A stretch of 64,000 nucleotides of DNA, taken from contig JAKSZP010002714.1 in assembly GCA_022478985.1 (NCBI GenBank), positions 154,968 to 218,967 on the forward strand, given 5' to 3'. The notes below the pieces were generated by a model. It was not told where the DNA came from. It saw only the letters and a program-made list of their open reading frames with translations, and did no database searches. This DNA comes from Massospora cicadina. Its lineage: Eukaryota; Entomophthoromycota; Entomophthoromycetes; Entomophthorales; Entomophthoraceae. The translations under genes were made by a program, and so were the position numbers. Of the stretch, positions 56,018 to 64,000 are shown one piece after another (positions within the stretch are counted from its first letter, which is position 1; each line of letters opens with the position of its first letter).

Positions 56018-57118
56018 TTTTATAATTTAGAATTTATTGTTATTTATTAAAGACTCATAGTTCCAAAATGATTAACTTCACAGGTTTGATATATGCACAA
56101 TTTGCGTTGTCTGATAGTAGATAATAGTTGATTGATAATAGTATGAAGACTATTATTCATAGTTGAATAGATAACCCATTATGGTCCAACGCTCGACCTG
56201 TATTTCTCCCCAAAATACTCTTGATGTCATCAGTAGGGACTTATACCCTTATCCGCCTAACTTGATCCATGCTCAGATCCCTAAGTTTAAGGCCTTTTGT
56301 CTCATCTCGTGCAATCTACAGCAATTTCTGTCTAAGTTCAGCTTCTCTTCTATGGATCCTCAATCCCTATTGGTATCCTATTAAAGAGTCCCTAATTAAA
56401 GCACACAGCAATAATTTCCTTAAGATGAATAGAACTAAAACCAATTTTGGTTTCTGCTATTTCTCCTTTTTTATTGTAAATTATCAGGGGAATTTATAGA
56501 GGGAATTTGGCGCCCAACCCTCAGTTGGAGCCTCAGCCTTGAAACGGCAGCCATTGCCATTGAATTTCCCTTCATTGTATCACCAGCGATTGTCCTCTCC
56601 ATCTGGTTAGGATTCCTTCATCAGACATCCTTGAGACTTAAAATGGAAAGAGTCAGAAAACGTGTCCCTAACGTTTTTCACTTGATCCCAGTGAACCAAC
56701 CATATTTGGCAAGCGACCTGCTTAGGTATTGGGACTTGTTACCCATTGCATCAGGTCAAAAACCAAATGATCAATTTGCTAGCTGCAGGTGGCATCATCA
56801 TTTCGCAACTTGCTCCTTAAATTTACAATTGGTCAGTGATGAAACCTGACTAATCCCTATTGGTACACCTGATAGTTAATCATCAATCAATTATCAGGAT
56901 GCCCCCATTTTGTCAGTAACTCTACCTGATGATATCTTAAACATTCACCTGGATTGATCCCTGATGGATCCAATACTGGCGAATTACCTAAAATCTCCTA
57001 AACATTATTAACCTAAAATTGGGGGTCAAATGATATCCAAAATCACTCGCCATAGGGAATTATCCCCTAGCAATCCATGGTATCTAGACGACTGGAAAGG
57101 TGGGAAAAAATCCCAACA
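56018..57118 (-). mobile_element. Solo LTR of the E2 family inside E6
   Basis: The minus strand starts TGTTGGGATTTTTTCCCACC (E2: TGTTGGGCTTTTTGCCC) and continues with CTAGGGGATAATTCCC, GTGTCCCTAACG-type and TTGGTTCACTGGGATC segments seen in the E2 LTR. The length is about 1.1 kb, as in E2. Flanking bases ACTAG (56013-56017) and ACTGG (57119-57123) may be a worn 5-bp duplication. Older than E2, because it diverges more. Confidence 0.82.
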
Positions 57119-57430
57119 ACTGGTTAGCTCCCATTGGCAGGGGGCCAACAACATCAATAGAAATTGTATACCAAGCAAAGTGCAGTTTAACTAACAGGTA
57201 TGAGGCCTTCTGGTGGAACACCTTTTCCACTAGGCACTGGTGGCAGCAGGAAATTGTCTCAAGCACATTGAAGTTAATGATTTCCCAATAATACTGAGGG
57301 AGCAATAATTCCAACGTCTTACACAATCCACCAAGTCTGACTTCCTGGTGTGCACTAATAATAATGTTTGGTGTGTTGAGGGTTGTGGAAAGTTCACTGT
57401 AGAATCGCCAATCCACTTATACAACTCATC
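57119..57430 (-). pseudogene. E6 integrase, N-terminal half
   Basis: The frame 57084-57416 reads AHQEVRLGGLCKTLELLLPQ, then CCHQCLVEK (zinc-binding Cys pair) and ISIDVVGPLPMGANQ with the first catalytic Asp and the GPLP motif. It is cut at 57118 by the solo LTR and continues at 56012. Confidence 0.85.
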
Positions 57431-57569
57431 ATTCTGCTGAAAAGTATCAATTCACATCTTGTTTAACGCCTTTATGACTTGAGGTGGTTTTTTGTCATGT
57501 TTTCTGCTAAGCATTTTATTGTACATCACATTGCTCAAATCTGCTGTGACGTCAATCGTTGATAATCTT

Positions 57570-58000
57570 AACAAGCAATTGGATTTCTGGTGTTTTGATT
57601 ATGATCAGTGGAGGATATTGAAGTCATAAGCCTGCAGGTTGAGGGCCCATCGGGATAGACGCCCTTCAGGCTCTTTGAGATTCTGCAACCAGCATAATCA
57701 ACTATGATCCTTTATGAATTTAAACTTCATTTCATGCAAATATACCCTAAATTTCTTATATGTGTAGATCACCACTAAGCACTTCCGCTTGGTCACATAT
57801 AATTGCATTTATGGCAATTCAGGCTCCAAATGCAGTACGTAACTGGGTGCTCCCCCTCATTGTCCTTCTGGGATAGGAACACCCCTACAGCGTAAAGAGA
57901 TGCATCCATCTGGACGATAAACTCTTTATCAAAATTTGGATAGTGTAGTACTGGTGCACTGATTAACGCTGTCCAAAGTGTATTAAAGGAGCATTATCAA
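57570..58000 (-). pseudogene. E6 RNase H domain
   Basis: On the minus strand, about 57860-57940 reads DKEFIVQMDASLYAVGVFLS, the RNase H start (MDAS for TDAS), and near 57630-57670 a worn [11 protein letters not shown] block follows. Broken by stops. Confidence 0.78.
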
Positions 58001-59010
58001 CGTTCTGTCCATTCAAACATGGCATTCTTTATTTAGTAGCTCAAACAGTGGACCTCCAATGCAACTGAAGTTAGGGATGAAACGTCAATAGTAACTGAAC
58101 ATCCCCAAAAATACTTGTATGTTGTGCTTACTGTTTGGCGGAGTCACTTTTTGGATAGCCTCCACGGTGGCTGGTTGAGGTTTTAGCTCTGTTGCATCTA
58201 TCACAAACCCAAGATACTCCAGTTAGTCTCTGAATAAGTGGCATTTGCAAATCTTGATCTTGATGTTGGCCTCAGCCAGATTGCAGAATACCTCCTCCAT
58301 ATAGGTAAGGTGCTCAGAAAACGTGCAGGAGAAGGCAATGATATCGTCAAGGTACACAAGAATGCATGAAAGCTTCAGGTCACCAAGGATGGTGTCTATG
58401 GCCCATTTGAAGGCAACTGGGGATTACACAGCCCTTGAGGCATATGTGTCAGTTGAAACAGCCCTTTGGATGTATTTACGGTGCATTTCTTCTGTTCTGC
58501 CATGGGAAACTCAAATTTCCAGTACCCCAATATCAAATCCATTACCAAGAAGTAACAGGCTCCCCCCCCAACAAATCCAAAGCATCATCAATCCGTGGCG
58601 AGGGATATGAGTCCTTCTTGGCGATACTTTTAATCTTTTTGTAGTCAATTACTACCCATTTGGTACTGTTTTATCTTTCAATTAGGACGAGCAAAGCCCA
58701 TGGACTCTTTGACAGTTCTAGAATCCCTTGCACCGGTAACTTCTCAATTTCCTTAGTAACTACTTCTTCCACTTTTTAGATTAGCGGATCAACTGGGACC
58801 TGATGGGGGATGATTCCAGTTTCCAATTAATGGACCTCCCCCTGAGCACACCCTAAATCATAGTTATTGATGGCAAAAATTTCCTTATATTTTGAAATAA
58901 AGCTACCTCCTGATCCTTTTGGTTTTCTAATAACCCCATTAAATTTTTGTGTGGTACCATCATTATTATGCTGGGCTGAGGTTCCATGGATAGACAAAAT
59001 TTATCCAGCA
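58001..59010 (-). pseudogene. E6 reverse transcriptase
   Basis: ILVYLDDIIAFS gives an intact YLDD box at 58343-58354. The thumb and connection, with LGFVIDATELKP, lies near 58180-58215. The fingers at 58650-58800 read VVIDYKKIK and SLxxxLVLIE in worn form. Plus-strand frames here are shadows. Confidence 0.8.
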
Positions 59011-59559
59011 ACCCAAACTTATGAACCTGAAGGACCTTCTCTTTTAAGGTCTAATGTAAATACGCCACTATTTGATGGCAGCGGATCTGCAATGGTTATT
59101 TTTGTAGATTCACAAGTAAAACCTTGATCTACCCATGTCCCGCCAGTATAATACCTGGAGCCACATGGGGATTAAGCCGCAATTGATGATAAGGCCCAAT
59201 AACCTCCTCATAGAGCCCAGAAGGTACTTCCACCTAACTCAATGTTTACAATTACTTGATTTCCAAAGGGATGGATATAGGCCCCGCAGCTCTGATAGGC
59301 AGCCCCTAATATTCATATATCTGCTGAGGGGACCCAGGTCTCATTTTTTGATTAATAAAGTGCACTGGAATTACCACGTCACTATATGCTAGGTTAATAT
59401 GTCCCATATGGTCTGGATCCTTTGGCACTCTGCTAGAGGTAAAGTAAATTGTGATTCGCTGCCCCAGAATTTTGAAGGTCTTCTTATCATATTAACGACG
59501 GCCTCAAAGTGTCACATAAAAGCAGTTCCTATTAACAGATCATATTAATGTTTGGTAAC

Positions 59560-59775
59560 ACTATCGCCAGATCTACAATGACAATTGACCCCAAACTGCA
59601 AAGAAGACGCACTGTACGGTCCCTCAGAGACTGTGTTATTCTCTCTGGCGGTTCCATACACCATTTGACGTTCTACATCAGGCTTTAACGTCAACTTCAC
59701 TACCAACTTAGTGGAAACCATATTTACCAGGGCTCCTGTATCTATTATAGTGCATACTCAAGTTTTTGCTACAAA
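59560..59775 (-). pseudogene. E6 aspartic protease
   Basis: The minus strand near 59705-59760 reads CTIIDTGALVNMVSTKLVVK, with DTGA active site, then VYGTARENNTVS, comparable to the GTAGxNNT block of E1-E3. The flap half continues to about 59560. A close relative of the other proteases despite the different LTR. Confidence 0.83.
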
Positions 59776-59793
59776 AATGCCAACTTGGTACAC

Positions 59794-61750
59794 TCAGAAC
59801 AAAAAAGAAATTTGACTGTTTAATATGTGGATATATAAAGAATCTCTTTGCCCAAGGAAGCTCATAATCCCCTCATCAACTTTAGGGTATTTTTTAAAAA
59901 TAGCGTCCACTGGGAGGTCGACGTTTATTCCTTTCAGGGAAGGCACATCTGATGATGGGCCTGGATTATCTGGAGAAACTTGTTTGAACATTTGACAGTC
60001 GTACAGCTTTGTTTGCTTCTGGGAACTTCTTCTGGTACAGTCTTGGCTTGCACTCATGTCACTTTATTTAACCCTCCAACTGGCTGCTGATATAAAAACT
60101 CATCATCATACTGATCGACTTCTGCTGAATACACTTTGATAGGTTCAGGTGAGACATTTGAGGTTGGGATAGCGGAGGTAGAGAGTCTCATCTCTACTCC
60201 GCTTCATCTTTTCCCTGGTAGTATCGATCCTGCTGTACGTAGTGAACCCAACGGGTGTGGAAACTCCAGGAAAAGTGACCATGGAATCTGCATTCAAAAT
60301 AATTTACCCCTTAAGGTCTGCGTCCTTGGTTTTTCATAAGATGGCCCAGGCCAATAAGTTGACTGTTGGCGATTGTCATAACAAGGGCCAAGCTGATAAG
60401 TTGACTTCTGACGGTGGCATAAACAGGGCCAGGTCAATAGTCAGATTTCTGGCAATTATCATAAACAGGTCTGGGACAGAAGTTAAACTGCTGGGGGTAA
60501 CTCAGCTTAGGGCGAGGCGCATAATTATAGTAAGGCGGGAGTTACGAGGCAGAATACGAACAGGATGGGAGAATCTCCTTAAATAAGAAGGACTGGCAAT
60601 GACTTCATTATGTTTCTGGTCTGTATTGGGTGGAGTAAAGGTATCAGATAGATGACGCAAAAACTGAACAATTTTGAGCAAGGGTACTTAATCCTCCAAA
60701 ATTGGAGCCATGACGCTATTAAGTTTGCAGTGTGGCTTCACCGTGGAGGTCATTGCAATGCCCACATCAGATTTGGATAAAGTCCATGTTCTTATTAACA
60801 TGTGGGCTTCTGCTGTAAATTAGTCTTACAACTCAGTGAGGGTTTCATTACACTGAAACCCAATGGTCAAGAAATCAGCCTTCTGCTGCAACTCTTAGTG
60901 GTACTCTGAAAAGCTGCAGCACAGTATCCTTCACTTCTTGATATGTAACGGAACTACTTGGAAGATAGCAAGTGACTTGGTTGGCGCTTCCAAACTCCAA
61001 GGTGGATATTGGCGTTTTAGTCTTATGCCATTCTGAGGCTCCTTCCACCAAGAACTCATATTGTTTAAGAACCCATGGGTGTTCACATCACAGTCAAATG
61101 GAGGCAGCTTATTGATGCAAACCCATACCTGCTCATATCTGCGAGCCTTTAAAGCATACTGAGGGATAGGCCGAGACCTAAAAGGCAGTATCTTGTCAAG
61201 AAACTTGTTCAGTAGGTCCAGCATCATCTGTCTTGTCCGCTGCTTCAGGGTTGAAGTAGTCCCCTTCAGTGGGCAGCACTTTAATCACCTGGGGGAATTG
61301 ATTCACTGATACATAATCATATCTGGGGCTGCCTGCAGGTTTTTCTAAATGCTCCTCAACTAGGTAGCCAGCCTCATATTGATCATGATAAAATTTCTCC
61401 CAAGCGGTTCTTTGTAGCTCATCCACTTCCCACTGTGGGCGCTGAGGGTGGGAGGTGCTATCTGATTTCTGTTCTGCGCAAGGTAGTCATTCAGTATGTC
61501 ATCCAGGCGATTATCAAGTTGCCTGTTTTATTATCCAAAGATCCACATTTGGCTGAACGTGTTGTAAAGCTGGTTAATTATGTCATTACGCTTTTGAAGG
61601 AGCTCATTCTGCTTCTTAAGTCCCACATATAAAGCAAGTTTAAGTTCCGCATACTTGGCTGGTGCAGGGTGCTGTGAGGATTCCCCAGCAATGCAGTCTT
61701 GAGCAACAATGCTGGTGACTGGAGAGTTTTTATTTCTATTTCTGGTGGTT
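59794..61750 (-). pseudogene. E6 gag
   Basis: The frame 61531-61750 gives an N-terminus with KLALYVGLKKQNELLQKRND (coiled-coil-like). The frames 61196-61426 and 60931-61227 follow with Tyr/Asp-rich and capsid-like sequence (AWEKFYHDQYEAGYLVEE). Near 60330-60480 there is a 14-residue tandem repeat rich in Tyr, Pro and Gln. 59794-60057 is an acidic linker to the protease (GPSSDVPSLKGINVDLPVDA). No CCHC knuckle is visible. Confidence 0.72.
60336..60480 (-). repeat. 42-bp tandem repeat in E6 gag
   Basis: Three to four units of 42 bp, e.g. ATAAGTTGACTGTTGGCGAT and ATAAGTTGACTTCTGACGGT at their starts. The translated unit is Q-(Q/K)-S-(T/D)-Y-x-x-G-P-x-Y-(D/E)-x-x. A stop and a one-base shift have crept in. 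Confidence 0.68.
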
Positions 61751-61760
61751 GATGAATGGG

Positions 61761-61778
61761 CTCCTGTAGTGAGCACCA
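61761..61778 (-). other. E6 primer-binding site
   Basis: TGGTGCTCACTACAGGAG, one base after the LTR (61780), differing from E2/E3 only at position 17. E6 therefore uses the same primer tRNA as the other families. Confidence 0.82.
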
Positions 61779-61779
61779 C

Positions 61780-62850
61780 TGTTATAAATTTGGTGATATT
61801 TGTAATGGTTGGGTTAAACTGATTGTTACATTTTGACTCAAGATTCGGATTTCTGAATCTCAAGTCAACACACTTTTTGGGTTTTTGAGGTTTATGCGGG
61901 GTCCAGCTTTGGGCTGTGCCCCTCCTGCACTGTTCTTTAGGCCCCTAAGAGCCTAAGAATAGTGCAGGAGGGGCTCCCTGGAAGGGCGACCTTAAAAGGT
62001 CAAGCCCATATGATCCTGAACTTAGTTAAGAATTTTTCCTCATCTCCTGCTCTTGTGTGGGATTCTCTGGTGGCCTTGGGGCCGCCCTTGCCTTGTCTTA
62101 CCTGGTATCCCGCAGCGAACCAAATTTTGTATCCTCAACAAAATATTGGGATTTGGCATCAACTACAATGATCTGCCAAATACCCTGGTTTTTTATGTCT
62201 CATTTGTGGTGCCCTAAATATTGGGATTGAATTTGTCCACATGTTTATCTTCAATAATAAACAAAACAAGGCTAATTTCAGGGTCAGATCCTCACTTACC
62301 TGTGTTGTCTTTTCTCGCTTTTGAATTTCCCTAAATCCGAGGTTGAATTGGTGAGTATGATAAATTAAAGCACTTACCTCGAGGGAACCTCATATCAGAC
62401 AATTATCTAGCATCCATTGACAAGGCAAGATGGTGGTCAAAAACTGGGATGTTTTTGACTGTTACAATATTGTTGATATACACTAGAAGGGTTGCACAGA
62501 ATCATTCCCACTGAGCAACAGATGGATGATATGAGGATCTCAGTCCTCAAAACAAATGTAAAGAATGTAATAAAATATGGAGTAATTTACTTCAATCACA
62601 CCACTTTATTTTTATATATTATTAGCAGATTCTTTATGCTCCACTTGCCGTTACCTACTAACAACCTGCTTCTCTCAATTTTTTCATCTCCCTTATATAT
62701 CAGTGACTTTGGTCAGTACCAATCCTTTTTCTAGACTATTCTTTACCTCCAAATCCTCATTCATTCATCCTCATAACTGTGGGGTCCCAGCAGGGACTAT
62801 TATTCTTAAATTCAACATCGCCTACATTTGAGGCGCTCTACTAAATATTC
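61780..62850 (-). repeat. E6 5' LTR (truncated at its U3 end)
   Basis: It ends TTTATAACA on the minus strand, next to the primer-binding site. Similarity to the 3' LTR resumes around 62475 (AGAAGGGTTGCACAG...) and stops near 62850, after which no partner is seen. It contains a large hairpin at 61918-61974. Confidence 0.78.
61918..61974. repeat. Perfect-like hairpin in E6 5' LTR
   Basis: Arms GCCCCTCCTGCACTGTTCTT(...) at 61918-61942 and the reverse complement at 61951-61974, with one bulge or mismatch and an eight-base loop. It is not present in the deleted 3' LTR. Confidence 0.78.
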
Positions 62851-63377
62851 TTCCTTGTAATGGATGGAAAAACCCCAGTTCTGACCACTGTATAATTGAA
62901 CCATACTTTGATGCACTGACAGTCAACTGAAGCATCTTAACCAAGTAGGAGAGGTTTGGGGCACTGACAGCGCCAAACATTCACCTACTATTGGTTGGCT
63001 GTGCCAAATCTACTGGTGGAATTGGTCCAAAACCAACTGACATGAAAAGCTCCTTGACAAGGGAAAAGACCAACAGGTAAGCGAGGTATGCAAACCTTGA
63101 AGCAACCTTTATTTAACTGGATGATAAAATGACTCATTAACCAGAGTTCATCTGGGGAGCAACTGACAATTCTCCCCAGGAAAGGGACATGCTATGGTGA
63201 AAATTTTGAAGTAAACTTCAGAATGGCCAGGCGCGCCTTATAAAGGCAGCGCTTTGGGGGCCTCACCTGAGCTATTGATTAGGCTTGCACAAGCCTAATC
63301 TACAACTCAGGTGAGGCACAACCCAACGCCCAAAATGACCAAACCAAAAATTATTTTTAATTTTTGAATTTTTGAAT
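62851..63377. other. No gene; contains a second inverted repeat
   Basis: No coding potential recognised. At 63261-63317 there is CCTCACCTGAG ... GATTAGGCTTG / CAAGCCTAATC ... CTCAGGTGAGG, two stacked 11-bp arms. It may be the remnant of an LTR or a hairpin element. Confidence 0.55.
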
Positions 63378-64000
63378 TTATTGCGAGGAAGGCCGTCCAG
63401 AGGACGGACACTTCCAAAAGTTAACTCAAAAGAGACAAAACTTAGTAACAGGGAAGGCACCCCAGAGAAGCGATGCTATCTCTTGTTGCCAGTGGGAACG
63501 CCACTTATGGGGAGGGGGAGGGAACGTGTGAATGGGCCGTAGCCACAATTGAACACGTGTGGAGTAAAGGGTCTGATTTGATGAACCAAACTGGGAACCA
63601 GGAGGAGACCAGCTGTCAGCGACGTGGTGGGAGGTATCCAAACATCCACGCTTGAAAGTGGTCCACCAAATGAAACCGGAATCTGTGGACAGCTTCTGGG
63701 AGGGTGGGAGTGGATCCTGCGATGGCATCCAAGACAATCGTGTGGATAGTCCACATGGCTATTGCAACCACCAGAGCACGGAGGGAGGGTGGAAGTGGTA
63801 AGGCCATTGATAAAGCAAACATATCTCTTGACAGGCTGAAGGGATGTGTTTGATCCTGGCCAAGCAGACGTTGGACTTCGCGCCATATCACTTTAGAGGT
63901 AGGACACTTCTCCAGGCGGTGGAACAGCGTTCCATACTGGCTCACACACGACGCAGGATGAGCGTAAAGCGTTAGAGCGCTCAGCTGTACGGTACACCCG
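63378..64000 (-). mobile_element. LINE B3, 3' end only (continues past the window)
   Basis: Starts TTTATTGCGAGGAAGGCCGTCC, as the LINE B1 and B2 3' ends, and continues with the ORF2 C-terminus: 63616-63945 gives YGTLFHRLEKCPTSKVIWRE and AMWTIHTIVLDAIAGSTPTL, nearly the same as B1. The remaining ~4.6 kb lie beyond position 64000. Confidence 0.9.

Larger units (their letters stand above)
54610..62850 (-). mobile_element. Gypsy LTR retrotransposon E6 (decayed)
   Basis: A minus-strand gypsy of a separate lineage. LTR sequence at both ends shares TCAAAACAAATGTAAAGAATG and TACTAAATATTC, but the two LTRs differ strongly in length. Internals are in order: primer-binding site (61761-61778), gag, protease, RT, RNase H, integrase, polypurine tract (55202-55210). 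An E2-family solo LTR splits the integrase. No matching target duplication was found. Confidence 0.85.

Noticed and set aside
58323..58644. Plus-strand ORFs over the E6 RT
   Set aside because: They are shadows of the minus-strand RT, where YLDD and flanking motifs are read.

Overview
The window looks like a heterochromatin-like, transposon-dominated stretch of a eukaryotic nuclear genome. A filamentous fungus is most likely: the LINE reverse transcriptases carry the LDQ(E/Q)KAYDRV block that I associate with fungal L1-like elements, and the rest is Ty3/gypsy. The exact lineage cannot be settled from the sequence. I found no host gene, rRNA, functional tRNA or CRISPR array. Nearly every recognisable coding segment belongs to a retroelement, and most are broken by stops or frameshifts.

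Layout. 1-2.9 kb: old sequence with a chromovirus integrase/chromodomain fragment. 2,943-18,998: gypsy element E1 (minus strand, 5-bp target duplication GGGGC). It is split by a complete gypsy element E2 (plus strand, 8,372-17,926, duplication GGAGG). E2 has gag, protease, RT, RNase H and integrase, and also an antisense reading frame of about 390 codons between pol and the 3' LTR. 19.0-21.06 kb: AT-rich, no gene seen. 21,073-26,303: full-length LINE A (minus, 16-bp duplication). 26,350-26,639: tRNA-like SINE copy S1. 26,733-39,952: two deletion derivatives of one gypsy family (E3, E4) in tandem, LTR-internal-LTR-internal-LTR. The shared middle LTR is interrupted by LINE B1 (30,957-36,234) and SINE S2 (36,741-37,028). 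39,953-41,131: integrase tail and 3' LTR of the same family in the opposite orientation (E5), so two LTRs form a large inverted repeat. 41.7-43.06 kb: decayed gypsy E8 with SINE S3 inside. 43.9-54.6 kb: decayed gypsy E7, whose gag is split by LINE B2 (49,178-54,440). 54,610-62,850: gypsy E6, with a solo LTR of the E2 family inside its integrase. 63,378-64,000: 3' end of a third LINE B copy.

How the parts relate. The most interesting signal is a probable SINE/LINE partnership. The last ~45 bp of all three SINE copies match the 3' end of LINE A, and the copies have clear target duplications, which suggests LINE A machinery mobilised them. The second is the antisense frame in E2: it has no frameshift over ~1.17 kb, and all seven of its internal stops are one C-to-T change from CGA, CAG or CAA. 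The third is that E3 and E4 keep LTRs, a primer-binding site and gag but have lost RT and most of integrase, so any movement would need help from a full relative. The same 18-nt primer-binding site (TGGTGCTCACTACAGGGG or a one-base variant) is used by E1, E2, E3, E4 and E6.

Limits: all boundaries come from reading repeats, TG...CA ends, target duplications and protein motifs by eye. Identities were not computed, and no database was searched.
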